This document shows positions 21,134-32,103 of a stretch of 64,000 bases of DNA, piece by piece. The stretch covers positions 684,501 to 748,500 of the forward strand of contig LSRY02000013.1 of NCBI GenBank assembly GCA_001643675.2. The letters run 5' to 3'. The translations under genes and the position numbers were made by a program. A model generated the notes under the pieces. That model searched no databases. It saw only the letters and a list, made by a program, of their open reading frames with translations, and had not been told where the DNA came from. Numbering within the stretch: position 1 is the stretch's first letter; each line of letters starts with the position of its first letter. The DNA is from Monocercomonoides exilis. Its lineage: Eukaryota; Preaxostyla; Oxymonadida; Polymastigidae.

Positions 21134-24100
21134 ATGCTTTTGTTCCTTTTTGCATGTTTGATTCTTGGAAATACATTTGAAGCACAAGATGTCTCTGGAA
21201 TTGCCATATTTCAAAACAAAGGTATTCTTTCGAATTGTTATTTTTTCAATTATTCTCTTTATTTGGGTTCAGGTTATTCAAATGATGCACAATATCTGTC
21301 AGAGACCGATAGCAATTATATATTTGAGCAGAATGCATTATTAGAAGTGAAAAGATTACAGTCAGGACTTTCTACAGTGAAAAACACTATTTTGGGATTC
21401 CGCAATTCTACAGTTGGACTGAAAAATGTGGCAATTGAGCATTCTTCTTCAACATGTGTGCTGATAACAGACAAGTCGAATTTGATGTTGGATTCCTGCA
21501 TCTCTCACCAAAAATTGGAATCTCCGTTTTTTTTGCAAAGTGGGGCAATCTGCCTTTCAAACATGAGCGTAATACACCAAAAGAATGTTTATTCACCCGG
21601 CCTCATATTTTCATCTGATGATTCAAGTGTTGCCATTTTGAGGAATTCCATCATCACAGATCTGGCTGTATCCTCTTCAGGCTATTTCCTGTTGTCTGGA
21701 AAGAGCCAAAGTGAACAGATTGATAATTGTGCCTTCAGGAACATGTCAGTGAAATTAGACAATGGCAATGATTGGAACGTGGAACATTCATGCTTGTTGA
21801 GTTCAATGGATAACTGCTTCATTTATTTGTGTGTGAATGCCTTTGAAGGAGGGATCTCAAGTGGATCCTTTTCTTCAGAGAAATTTATCTGCAAAAACGC
21901 AACAATAAGCGACGGGAAAAGAGAAATGAATGCTCTTGAGAAAAAAGGACAAATGAACTTAACAAATAGCCAATCCTTTTCATTGTGTGAATGGGTTGAC
22001 TGCACCGCACCACAAGGAGGTGCTCTTTATGTTCATGACAATGAAAATGCAACTCTCAGAGTTGAGAATTCTTCCTTTTTGAGATGCAATGCTTCCTCGG
22101 CAAGAGGAGGAGGAATGTATACATTGAAAATCGCTGAATGCATTGTGCTCCATTCCACATTTGTTCAATGTTCTGCTGAAACAAGCAGTGGCTACGGAGG
22201 CGGAGGAATTTCATCAGAATATGTTGATGCACAGACAATGGTTGATGATTGCTCCTTTTATAACTGTTCTTCTAAAGTTGATGCAGGAGCAATGTTTCTT
22301 CGAACGACAAAAACAGACAAACAGAAAGAATGCATTATTAATTCATATTTTGATAACTGCCGATGCAATAGATCAACTGGAAATGTAGGTGGAGCAATAG
22401 AACATTGGGAATGCACTGATCAAGTAATTATTTCAAATTGTTTTTTTTGTCATTGCTATTCAATGCAGGGAGCAGGAGCTGTTGGTATATTAATTAATAG
22501 TTACAATCACGGAATATTGTTTTATTACTGCTTTTTCCATAATAATACATGCGTTGCAGGGGGTCATGATATTGTTCTTTATAATTCAACATCAAACAAC
22601 ATTGATCCCACATGCTATTCAACAAGGAATACATCAAACAGAGTCAGCACAGATTATTCTAAAACTGTTGATAAAAGCGAATGGCTTAGAAACGATTTTG
22701 GAATAATGAGATATGTCTCCTCAGTGCAAACAGAACCTTGTACAACTGATGCATATGCATGTGGGCTGAACGAAAGCTATCCTTGTGGAACTATCAGGCA
22801 TTGCTTGACTCAGCTTATTCCTGATATTGTCACAGATATTGAGATACTCACAGGAACGATCACAGAAACCAAGAATGTGGATTGCGGAATTAACACTTTC
22901 ACAATATATGGCCAAAGTGATTTGAGTTCAACAGTTCAAATAGAATTTGAAGCATCTGGTTTGTCTCTTTTTTCTGTATCAGCGGGAACATTGACCGTAA
23001 ATAACCTTGCCCTTGTGCATGACTCAGCACATGCAAATAATCGAGCTTCGAGGCTATTTGAGATCACTGGAACAGGAGAGATGCATATAAGTGGGCTGAA
23101 CATATCTGTTGGGAGCGGACAATCATCAGAAACAGCGTTCACCACTGAGCTTATTAATGTTCAGAGTGGGATGTTTCAGATGGAAAATGTGAACTGGGCA
23201 AAGACCATCTCCACTTTTTCGTTGTTTTCGCTTTCTTCGACAAACGAAATTTCATTGACACTTTCAGAATGTGCCTTCAGTGGAATTGAAAGAACAACCA
23301 GCGGAGCAGCTGTGATGTCGTTTTCTAATGATAAGGCAAATATCGATCTGGATTCTTGTTCATTTTTGGAATGTGGAAGCAGAACTTCAGCTGATGGAGG
23401 ATCGATGATGCTATGTGCCGGAGAAGTGAATGAAGTGAAAGTGAAAGGCGGGACCTTTAATGAGTGCTATTGCTCAGCAACAGATGGCCTTGGGGGAGGA
23501 ATCCTTCTTCGATTGATGAAGGAAAATCCAAATTTCCTGATTTCTTCTTCCTTTGGCACAAACACAGCCAAATGGGGGAATGATATCTTCGTCTTATCAC
23601 CAAATCTGGAAATGACTGCAAAATCAAAAAAGATCTCGTGCGTTACAGATTCATTGGATTCTGTTGACAAAGTGCAGGGATATGACAATGGAAATACGAC
23701 TATGGAAATCCCTCTGTGCATCTATCTCCTTCCAATTCCAGAAGAAATACATGTGAGCAGCACCGAGGCATCTGACCATTCCCATTGTGGAATTGTCCAA
23801 TTCCCTTGTTTGACAATGAAGCACTCCCTCACAAGGCTTACAGGTGAAAAGAAAGTTGCTGTGAATGGAATAATTTTGATAAGCGATGAATTGGCCTTCT
23901 CTGATCAAAAGCATGAAATCCGAGGAAATGATGATCAAAGTGGTTGGACGGTGTCTGATGCAAGTTCAATTTCCAATTCAGCGATGATAACAGCAAGTAC
24001 TGAAACAGAATTATCAACACTTATCTTTTCTCTTCCTCCTACTCTTTCATCACACTCCATTTTTATTTCTTCTTCTTCGCAACTGACTTTGTCTCGTTGT

Positions 24101-27100
24101 TCTTTAACTCTTCAAGATTCTTCATCAGAATTGGTATCCTTATTCTTATCCATTGCCTCAGGAATCCTGACAATTGATTCGTTTTCTGCTTCGTCTATCA
24201 CCGTGAGTGAAAATCCATTGATCTCATTGCCTGGAAGTGACTCAAAGGCTGAGTTAACGAGCAATCAGTGGTTGAACATGACGAACTGCACTTTTTCTGA
24301 AATCGAAAGAGCAGCTGGAAGTGGAAGCTGTGTTAGCGTTGACAACAGCGATGATGAAAATACGAACACACAAATAAATATTGAAGAATGCATTTTTGAT
24401 GAATGCTCTGTGCTGAATGATGGAAGCAGAGGAGGGGCAATCAATGCTCAGCTGAAAGGGAATACTCAATTGAACATTATTTCATGCACATTCACAGGAT
24501 GCACAGCACCAACTGGAGAAGAAGGGAAGACTGGCTTTGGGGGAGGAATGGCACTGAAGTTGATTGATGATGGTTCTTCGTTTGTGATCTTATCACCTGT
24601 TTTTGAGGCAGACAAGCCAAATGTTGCAAAATATGGAAATGATCTCTTTGTTGAAGCATTCAACTTGACAAAGAGCATCACAAACACCTCACTTCCATTT
24701 GTATCTGGGCATCTTGCTGATGTTTCATTGAATTCCATGAGAGGCTTTGATGGGAGTGATACAATGAATGCCATTCCATTGATGTATTTCTGGCTTGCAA
24801 TCAGCTCAGAGATATTCATTGGATCTGAAGGAAGAGATACGCGTGCCTGTGGGTTCTCAGATTATCCCTGTCTTTCAATTGATTATTCTTTGGATCGATT
24901 GCCAGGAGGAAGTGAAAAGAATATAACCATCATTGGAAAAGGAATTCTTCAGAAAAGTGTTGAACTCTGTGGAATCTCAATAAAATCGGATGTTACAAAT
25001 AAATGCTCTTTGGAATGTCACTCATCGCTTGAAGGAGCAGAAGGAGCAGCAATGAAGATATCTGGAATAACCAATTTCGAACTGATAAAGTTTGTTATTC
25101 CATCTTCATTCACAAGTGGAGTCAATTATTTGATGCATGTTGACTCAAGCGATGGGTCGTTGACTGTGAAAGACTGTTCGTTCACAAAAAATGAAGAAAG
25201 CGGAGAAGAAATAATCAACTATGGGTTGATCAAGGCAGATGGAGGCACAGTCCAATTGGAATTGGTGTCAATTCAATCGCTATCTTTTTCACATGATGTT
25301 ATTTCTGTGTTGTCAGCAACAATATTGAACATCAAAAATCTGACGACGAAGAATATTGAGCTGGATGGGGCAAGTGGATTGAGGATTTCAAAGAGTTCAG
25401 GGAGAGAGAAAAATGAAGCTGAACAAGATGTTGTTATTGAGTGGAGCATATTCGAAGAAGTCACTCAAAACACAACTGATGATATTCCCATCATTCGGAA
25501 TTACAATGATGAGCCTTTGAAAGTTGCGATTCGAAACACAACGATGAAGAAGTGTGGCGGAACGAGGTGTGGAAAGGGAGGAGGGATGTTTTGTGTGTTG
25601 AATGAGGGAGGAAGCTTCGACTGCTCATTTTGCACGATTTCTGAGTGCTTCTGCTCCACCATTGGAAGAGGCGGCTGGCTGTTTCTGGAGTGTTCCTCGA
25701 CAGTTGAGCAGCCTCTGAATTTTGTCCTTTCGAATATCACATTCAGAGATAACTCTGCATTGAGAGGGAGAGATGCGTATGTGAGATGCCACTCAATCGA
25801 TTCACAAATAATTGACGAACAATTCTTGCTGGATTTCAGAGCACCGTTTGTGAAAGAGCTGGCGATATGGGGATGCACAACAGATTCGTTTGTTGGGGAA
25901 GAAGATCTTTTGCTGAGGGTTGTGAAATACCAGAGCGAGACGATATTTGTGTCTTCTGTTTCTGAAAATCATACAGACAGCAAGCAATGCGGAGAGTTCA
26001 ACATGCCTTGCCAATCATTGGATACGGGAGTTCAACATATCATTCCTTCATCATATTCTCAACTGCTAATCTCAAAAGAAACAGTTGTTGTTGGGGAATG
26101 CGAAGCGAAGGATGTGATCATCCGCTCACTTCAATCTCCCACAGCTGCTTTGGTTCATCTGAACTCAACAATAACCAACGATGGCAGTATTGTCACAACT
26201 TCAGAGAATGTTCGGATTGAGAAATTGAAATTCAACTTTGGGAAGTCATTTTGTTATTCTGGAAGTTCTATCATTCATGAAGGAAGTGGCGAACTATCTC
26301 TTTCAATTGTTGATTTTTCTTCAATTGGAGAGATAAATAGCATTGAAACTGTTGTTCTGAATTCAACCTTGTTAAGCGTCGAAAGTGGAATTTTTCACAT
26401 TGACAACTGCTCAATTTCAATGCTTTCATTCCAGAAGCCTTCATTTCTGTTAAAAGGAGATGAGACAAATATTACAAATGTGAAACTGGAACAAATTGAA
26501 TCAACAACAGATGTGTTTGAGATTGGGCAGTGCAAAGAAGTTGCATTTAATTGGGTTGTGGCTGATGAAGTGGAGCTGTCTGAGGGCTGCATCATTGCGA
26601 TTCATGGTTCGAATTCAGGAACAATTTCGATTGGAATTTCCTCATTCAACAACTGCTCAAGGAATTCGGAAGGATCTTCTGTTCTCTCTGTTTCTTCAGC
26701 TTCAGCACAAATAACATTTTCAAACTGCTCTTGCACGAATTGTATTTCATTGTCTGAAAAAGGAAGTGTTGTGGAGGTGAGCAATTCAACGAATGTTTTG
26801 ATGGATTCATGTCGATTTGTTGGAGTTTTTGAGAAAGAAATTGATAATGACAGAATTAATTCTTTTGAAGAAATCTGCGAATGGAGTGGATCACTTGTTC
26901 ATTCAGCGAATTCTTTATTGATGATGAAGGATGTGACAATATCGAATTCTTCATCAGGTGGATTTTCAGTTTCCGCTGGCAGTGTGACGATTGAGAAAGG
27001 AGAGTTTATGAACAACAATCCATTCATTGGAAAATATCCATCGGTGAGAAGAAACATTATTTGCTCAGATTCTGCTTCACTGACTATTTCCAGTTTGAAA

Positions 27101-28654
27101 GGAGGAGATGGATTGAAAGATAATTCTTCTCTTTGGATTTTGAATGATGGATGCACCCTTGGTGGAATATCAGGAGAAAGATCATCTCCTTTCTTCATTC
27201 CAAAGCACGAAGAGGCATCTCTCATTGAAAATGGAAACAATGTTTCAATGAAATTCAAAGGAGCACTTCTTCTTCCTTGTGATTTGTCATTCAGACTGGT
27301 GTATAAAACAGGGGATGTGGAGTTGGTTGAGACATATCCTTTTGAGGAAGACAGTTTTATATCAGAAACGGAAGTGATTGGAAGAATCCCATCAGAAAAT
27401 ATTTCAACGATTGCAGATGAAACAGAGGTGTCAGTGATGATTCTGTTTGGAAAACAATTGGCTGCTACTTCTTCACAGATTCTGAAGAACAGAAGTGAGT
27501 CCAAGGAGGATGGAGATAAAAGAATTGTTGAAGGAGGAAAAGAAAGAAAATCTTATTGGTTGCTAATTGTGATCATTATGGCTATTGTTCTATTGATTGT
27601 TCTGATTGTTTCTGTTATTCTTGCAGTCAGATGGAGAAAGGCAAAGAATGAAGCAGAAGATCTGAGAGAGATTGTGAATGATAACATCAGAAAGGATCCG
27701 AAGGCATTCGAGATGGTAACAATGGAGATGTCGCCAGAAGAGCAGTGGAGGAGAGCTGAGAGGGAGGCTGAGAAGAAGAATGAGGAGAGGATGAAGAAAA
27801 GAGTATATGCGAAAAGCCTTCAGCATTCAGAGTCATCTGAGCATTTGCTGGCTGAGAGTGGATCGACTGAATACATCCTGGGAAAAGATTCAGACAAGAT
27901 CCCTGAATGGATGCTGGAGAAGGTTGATGATGAGGAAGAGAAAAGAAAGAGATCTCCTTCACCATCCATTTCATCCACTTCATCCACAGACACATCAGAC
28001 ACAGAGTCCACTTTTGTTCGGAGGGAAGATCTGTGCCCAACCACATCATCGATGTCGAATCTGGTGGATGCAATCGCATGCTCATCACCTCACGAGAAGC
28101 TGATTGTGGACTTGAGGGATTCACTGTTCATGTTGCTTCATGGAAGGAACGAGAAGAAAGAGATGGCGATTGGGAGTGTGAAAGAAAGGGAGATGACAGC
28201 TGCCCAAATCTTGTTCTGGGTAGCTAATCTAGCACTCCACTCCTTTGATGAGATGGAAAACAAGCTTCAGTCACTTGCCAATCTGAGTCCACATATTGTG
28301 CTGTTCTCCGAACACATGGTCATCTGCATTGTCATGCATTCAGACCTTTTATCAGATAACTCTGATTCATCATCGATCTCATCATCAACTGTTATCACGT
28401 CTGCAAGTGATGATGATGATGATGAAAGTGACTCCCTTCCCTCATCCGCCTTTGAGGATGAAGATAGCTTCAAAAAAGAGTGTTTGAGGTGGAAGGCACC
28501 AGAGCTGCTGATCAACAAGAACATGGGGGCAACAAAGAAGTCGGTGGTGTTCTCGATCGGGATGATGCTGTGGGAGTGCCTGACGCTCCAGATCCCGTTC
28601 GGGGAGCATGAGGCTGTGATTGCTGGAGACAAGATTGCAAAGGAGAGGCTTTGA
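21134..28654 (+). CDS. Giant surface beta-helix receptor-like protein with truncated pseudokinase tail (copy A)
   Basis: Single exon, 2,506 residues. MLLFLFACLILGNTFEAQD is a signal peptide, which fixes the start at 21134. The ectodomain is a chain of Ser/Asn/Cys-rich beta-helix coils with four module boundaries of the form CG-x(5)-PC-x-(S/T), near 22760, 23785, 24850 and 25987, about 1.0-1.1 kb apart. A membrane-proximal block (YPSVRRNIIC, SLKGGDG, NDGCTLGG) is shared with copy B. One transmembrane helix (WLLIVIIMAIVLLIVLIVSV) is followed by a basic, charged juxtamembrane region and a kinase-like C-lobe (LRWKAPELLI, GMMLWECLTLQIPFGE). Compared with copy B, one A is missing in the run at 28639-28641, so the frame ends early as AKERL. 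I infer a surface receptor-like pseudokinase; the ligand is unknown. Confidence 0.85.
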   Translation: MLLFLFACLILGNTFEAQDVSGIAIFQNKGILSNCYFFNYSLYLGSGYSNDAQYLSETDSNYIFEQNALLEVKRLQSGLSTVKNTILGFRNSTVGLKNVAIEHSSSTCVLITDKSNLMLDSCISHQKLESPFFLQSGAICLSNMSVIHQKNVYSPGLIFSSDDSSVAILRNSIITDLAVSSSGYFLLSGKSQSEQIDNCAFRNMSVKLDNGNDWNVEHSCLLSSMDNCFIYLCVNAFEGGISSGSFSSEKFICKNATISDGKREMNALEKKGQMNLTNSQSFSLCEWVDCTAPQGGALYVHDNENATLRVENSSFLRCNASSARGGGMYTLKIAECIVLHSTFVQCSAETSSGYGGGGISSEYVDAQTMVDDCSFYNCSSKVDAGAMFLRTTKTDKQKECIINSYFDNCRCNRSTGNVGGAIEHWECTDQVIISNCFFCHCYSMQGAGAVGILINSYNHGILFYYCFFHNNTCVAGGHDIVLYNSTSNNIDPTCYSTRNTSNRVSTDYSKTVDKSEWLRNDFGIMRYVSSVQTEPCTTDAYACGLNESYPCGTIRHCLTQLIPDIVTDIEILTGTITETKNVDCGINTFTIYGQSDLSSTVQIEFEASGLSLFSVSAGTLTVNNLALVHDSAHANNRASRLFEITGTGEMHISGLNISVGSGQSSETAFTTELINVQSGMFQMENVNWAKTISTFSLFSLSSTNEISLTLSECAFSGIERTTSGAAVMSFSNDKANIDLDSCSFLECGSRTSADGGSMMLCAGEVNEVKVKGGTFNECYCSATDGLGGGILLRLMKENPNFLISSSFGTNTAKWGNDIFVLSPNLEMTAKSKKISCVTDSLDSVDKVQGYDNGNTTMEIPLCIYLLPIPEEIHVSSTEASDHSHCGIVQFPCLTMKHSLTRLTGEKKVAVNGIILISDELAFSDQKHEIRGNDDQSGWTVSDASSISNSAMITASTETELSTLIFSLPPTLSSHSIFISSSSQLTLSRCSLTLQDSSSELVSLFLSIASGILTIDSFSASSITVSENPLISLPGSDSKAELTSNQWLNMTNCTFSEIERAAGSGSCVSVDNSDDENTNTQINIEECIFDECSVLNDGSRGGAINAQLKGNTQLNIISCTFTGCTAPTGEEGKTGFGGGMALKLIDDGSSFVILSPVFEADKPNVAKYGNDLFVEAFNLTKSITNTSLPFVSGHLADVSLNSMRGFDGSDTMNAIPLMYFWLAISSEIFIGSEGRDTRACGFSDYPCLSIDYSLDRLPGGSEKNITIIGKGILQKSVELCGISIKSDVTNKCSLECHSSLEGAEGAAMKISGITNFELIKFVIPSSFTSGVNYLMHVDSSDGSLTVKDCSFTKNEESGEEIINYGLIKADGGTVQLELVSIQSLSFSHDVISVLSATILNIKNLTTKNIELDGASGLRISKSSGREKNEAEQDVVIEWSIFEEVTQNTTDDIPIIRNYNDEPLKVAIRNTTMKKCGGTRCGKGGGMFCVLNEGGSFDCSFCTISECFCSTIGRGGWLFLECSSTVEQPLNFVLSNITFRDNSALRGRDAYVRCHSIDSQIIDEQFLLDFRAPFVKELAIWGCTTDSFVGEEDLLLRVVKYQSETIFVSSVSENHTDSKQCGEFNMPCQSLDTGVQHIIPSSYSQLLISKETVVVGECEAKDVIIRSLQSPTAALVHLNSTITNDGSIVTTSENVRIEKLKFNFGKSFCYSGSSIIHEGSGELSLSIVDFSSIGEINSIETVVLNSTLLSVESGIFHIDNCSISMLSFQKPSFLLKGDETNITNVKLEQIESTTDVFEIGQCKEVAFNWVVADEVELSEGCIIAIHGSNSGTISIGISSFNNCSRNSEGSSVLSVSSASAQITFSNCSCTNCISLSEKGSVVEVSNSTNVLMDSCRFVGVFEKEIDNDRINSFEEICEWSGSLVHSANSLLMMKDVTISNSSSGGFSVSAGSVTIEKGEFMNNNPFIGKYPSVRRNIICSDSASLTISSLKGGDGLKDNSSLWILNDGCTLGGISGERSSPFFIPKHEEASLIENGNNVSMKFKGALLLPCDLSFRLVYKTGDVELVETYPFEEDSFISETEVIGRIPSENISTIADETEVSVMILFGKQLAATSSQILKNRSESKEDGDKRIVEGGKERKSYWLLIVIIMAIVLLIVLIVSVILAVRWRKAKNEAEDLREIVNDNIRKDPKAFEMVTMEMSPEEQWRRAEREAEKKNEERMKKRVYAKSLQHSESSEHLLAESGSTEYILGKDSDKIPEWMLEKVDDEEEKRKRSPSPSISSTSSTDTSDTESTFVRREDLCPTTSSMSNLVDAIACSSPHEKLIVDLRDSLFMLLHGRNEKKEMAIGSVKEREMTAAQILFWVANLALHSFDEMENKLQSLANLSPHIVLFSEHMVICIVMHSDLLSDNSDSSSISSSTVITSASDDDDDESDSLPSSAFEDEDSFKKECLRWKAPELLINKNMGATKKSVVFSIGMMLWECLTLQIPFGEHEAVIAGDKIAKERL

Positions 28655-28860
28655 GCATGTGCGGAAATACTGCAAGCACATTCTCTTTGGTCGTCAGCGA
28701 ATGCCTCTCCTTTCAGCCTTCCAACCGGCCTTCGCTCGTCTCCATTTCGAGAGAGTTCTTTCAGAAGTTCCCCGAGTCGGCCAAGCTCCCCACAATGACT
28801 GACGCACTCTTCACAAACCAGCAATCTGCCATCAGCAGAAACAGCTGCTGCAGCTATTAG
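28655..28860 (+). pseudogene. Out-of-frame end of the pseudokinase domain, copy A
   Basis: This is the same sequence that codes for the last 60-70 residues of copy B (from about GEALSMCGN to NSCCSY and a TAG stop at 28858-28860), but here it is out of frame because of the missing A upstream. The sequence shows no further damage, so the lesion is recent, or is a sequencing error in a homopolymer. Confidence 0.8.
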
Positions 28861-31438
28861 TGTTTGCTTTTCTCATTCCATCACAAGCATCGCCATCGTT
28901 CACACCCCTCGTATTCATCTCTTAATCTCTCTCTTTTTTCTTTTTTGCTTTTGGCGAATAATTACAAGAAAGAATGAAATAAGCGCTGCCCATGGCCTCT
29001 GAAGGCTTTCTTTTCTTTTCTTTTCTTTTCTTTTGTTTCTGTTGCCTCCAAACAGGGCTTGGCATTTGCCAGCCAGAGTCTGATGTTTGCGTTTTTCTGT
29101 GTTGTTTTTTCACTTCGCTCGAAAGTGATTTTTCACAACCACTTTCGTTTTATTGCTTGTAAATCCACTTCAAAATGGAAAGACATCGAGCCAAATGATT
29201 TCTGAAATCCTTTGATCTTCCTCTGTGAATTGCCTTCTTCTCTGAAATGAATGATCCCTGAAAAATAAATCCCAGCATCCTTGCTTTGACTCAGCCAAGA
29301 AATCAAAATCAAAAATGTAATTCCACTTTCACCTGCGCAAAAACCCAGAATGCACCTTTCTCAGCCTTGGCCAAATTTCTAGAGTCATGCCAAGATGACT
29401 TTTTTTTATTCATTCAAAACATGAAATATGTCAATATAAAAATCGTTGAGATAAAAATAACAGCAAACGATGTGAAAGGAAATGGCACTCAAGGAAATGA
29501 GAGGCTTCAAATAAGTTCCATCAAAACGAAGAGAGAAACACTCTGGAATTTATTTTTTTTATTGAGAGCTCATTGCCTCCTTCTTTCAAACGATTCAAGA
29601 CATAAGGCAAGAAGCTGAGTCATCTTGTGCATTCTTGCAGCGATTGCACCCAGCATCTTGCATTCCCATTCCATCCCAAAATAACTGCATTCCCCAATGA
29701 AAAATTCCCACCTCTATTAACATGGCACAGATTCACAGAGTATCCCCTTCCACTTTGTCATCCTTTTTGAGTTTCGTCATTGATCATCAACAAGGCACTT
29801 TCAGCCGAAGCATAAATATCTCTTCCCTTTTGAAATAGAAACGCGCTTTCGCTGCCAATGACACAAACAAAAATTAGGCACTCAAGCTTCAGCTTTCAAT
29901 TAACTTGCGATGCTCCAGGGGGAAAATGAAATAAAAAAAAATGTAATTGTGAACCAATGGAACATTTGCTGGCCATTTCTTGAACGCTCCAACTTGATCT
30001 GAACATCGCTTCTCTGCTTCCATTTGCATCATCCCTTGTTTCCAGTTTGAAGAATCTGTTATCACTACAGCTCCGCGCCCTCCAATCAACACACGTACCT
30101 GCTAGTTGGATGCATGCCCGCCAAAAAATGAGCTGTTTTTCTTTTTCCCCATATCCTTTTCCTTCCAGAATCTGTCTTTAAGGTATAGCAACGATACAAA
30201 TACCGAAGCACGCAAAATCATTTGTCGGCAAGCGCATCAGATGATCAATGTCAATTTCAGTTCTTGTTCATTCAGCCATTTTCTTTGCTTTTCGCAGGCA
30301 AACATCCCTCGCATTTTTGCTTTCCACAAAATGTGACATGGCGCCTGCACATTTTGGAGGGAAAAAAAAATTAAAAGGAAAAGTGCCAATAAAAGCAAAC
30401 TGAACTGGATCCTCTTCAGTTGGCCATTTCCCAAACGATTTTTCTGCCAATATGGCTCTTATGGAATTTCTCAACAAAAAAATTCTAAAAAAGAAAAGAG
30501 CTGGTCTTTTCAACAAAAGCATCCTTTCCATTCATAAAAATTCCAAACCTCTTTTTTTCCTAGCACCTGCAATGCATTCAATATTTTTATGTTCAGATCC
30601 TCAAGCAGAAGCAAAGGAGGGACTCTTTTTCCATTTTTGGGGAAAAAAATAAAACAACAAAAAGGCATTTCATGCTCGATATCGGACAGTTCCAAAAGAT
30701 TGCATGCCTTGAGATAAACTTTATTGCTTTATTGCGAGCAGTGTCTTTCTGTGCTGGCACCAGCCATTCCCTCGTTTTTTGAGTCATCGAAAAGAATCTC
30801 CACAAAAATGAGGGGGAAAAAATAAAAGAACATTATCATCTGACATGAAAATAGCTTTTGCTCAGTGGCTTCTTGCAACGGTCGCTCATCGCCAAACAAC
30901 CACAGTCCGGCACACACAAATTGATAGGAAAACAAAAATCATCTTCCAAATGACACGCTCTCCCCACAAATTGCAGACTTTGCTCAACGCTTAATTTCTA
31001 TCAAATCCAGCAGCTTAGCATGTTCATCCGTTTTTGTGCCGCCTAAGAGCAAATGCACGTTTTTTTGTTCTCAATTTTTGATTTTGAAGAAATAATTATT
31101 CGTTGATCATTTCGCTTCCAAATCCTTAAAACAAAGTGTGCATATTTATTATTAAAATGCAAATATTACAGCAAATCAATTTATTATCTGTAGGCTTTGA
31201 TGCAAAATGAAAACATTCTAGAGAATGAAAAATTAATTTATTTCTAATAAAAATCATGTAAAAAGTCATTGAATTTTCAAAAGATGAATATTAAAATTTG
31301 ACTTTTGAAAAAGAATATTTTCACAATTAATTTTTATTTTTATAGAACAATTATATTGACATTCTTTCAAAGTTAATAAGTGAAAAGATTCAAAAAATGA
31401 AAAAAAAGATCAAAATATAATAAAAATATTTCTTTTTG
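28861..31438. other. Long gene-free part of the left palindrome arm
   Basis: 2.58 kb between the receptor and the GTPase gene, mirrored at 33135-35711. It has a (TTTTC)n tract at about 29008-29035 and many short frames that recur only because the arms are identical. No tRNA, snRNA or snoRNA could be supported. It may hold the 3' UTR of the receptor and the promoter of the GTPase gene. Confidence 0.6.
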
Positions 31439-32056
31439 ATGAGTGAGACAGAAGAGGAAGTGAGGATGTGGCTAAACGTAATCGGTATGTATGGAGTAGG
31501 CGTCACTTCACTGATTCAAAGATACGTTGATGGACACCTACACAATTCTAGAACTGGAATCGGTATTGATTTCAAATCAAAAAATGTTTCTGCTGATGAT
31601 AAAAATGTTCAGGTGTATTTTATTGATGTTCCTTTCAATCATCTGACTTTGATTCCGAGAGTTTATTTTCGAGTGTCAGATGCTTGCGCACTTGTCTTCA
31701 GACTGTCGTCGCGTGATTCTTTTGATTGCTTGAAAGAGATGAAAAAAAAGATAGACAACTTAATGGCGAATGCTTCGAGTGATTGTCCGCTTATCGTTAT
31801 TGGAAATGGAAGTGATCAGAGGGAGCATCGGGCTGTCAACCGATTCGAGGTGGAAGACTGGTGCAAAAAAGAGGGATTTTGTGGGTATTATGAGGCGTCA
31901 GCAGAAACAGGAGAGAATGTGGATGAGGCATTCACAGAGATGGTACGGCTGGGTTTGGATTACCACGAATCCAAACCCGTTGAAGCAGATGAGGCTGTTG
32001 CAGAGAAGCCATCTGCCAAAAACGAGAAAACATCATTCAAATGTTTTCTGATGTGA
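31439..32056 (+). CDS. Degenerate Rab-like GTPase (pseudo-GTPase), copy A, CaaX-ended
   Basis: 205 residues with the full length and order of a Rab GTPase. Rab-like parts are SLIQRYVDGH, GIDFKSKNV, VFRLSSRDSFDCL and the G5 motif EASAETGENVDEAF. Nucleotide-binding motifs are broken: the P-loop reads GMYGVGVTSL, with Val in place of the catalytic Lys; the G3 DTAGQ position reads DVPFN; the G4 NKxD reads NGSD. GTP binding or hydrolysis is therefore doubtful. The C-terminus KCFLM is a CaaX box, which predicts farnesylation, instead of the two-Cys ending of most Rabs. It is identical in sequence to the copy on the minus strand at 32517-33134. Start at 31439; an upstream TTG is ignored. Confidence 0.85.
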   Translation: MSETEEEVRMWLNVIGMYGVGVTSLIQRYVDGHLHNSRTGIGIDFKSKNVSADDKNVQVYFIDVPFNHLTLIPRVYFRVSDACALVFRLSSRDSFDCLKEMKKKIDNLMANASSDCPLIVIGNGSDQREHRAVNRFEVEDWCKKEGFCGYYEASAETGENVDEAFTEMVRLGLDYHESKPVEADEAVAEKPSAKNEKTSFKCFLM

Positions 32057-32103
32057 AATAGAGGATTTCTTCAATTAATTTTTTATTTATTTAATATTAT
32101 TTA

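Larger units (their letters stand above)
27638..32103 (+). repeat. Left arm of a 9.3-kb near-perfect palindrome
   Basis: This arm is the reverse complement of 32470-36935. Paired coordinates add up to 64573, or to 64572 between two homopolymer indels (AAA against AAAA at 28639; seven against six T at about 31063). One substitution seen is AATGATAAC here against AACGATAAC in the other arm, near 27680. The arm covers the cytoplasmic part of the receptor gene, its 3' flank and a whole GTPase-like gene. Outside the arm the two receptor genes are clearly divergent. Confidence 0.95.
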
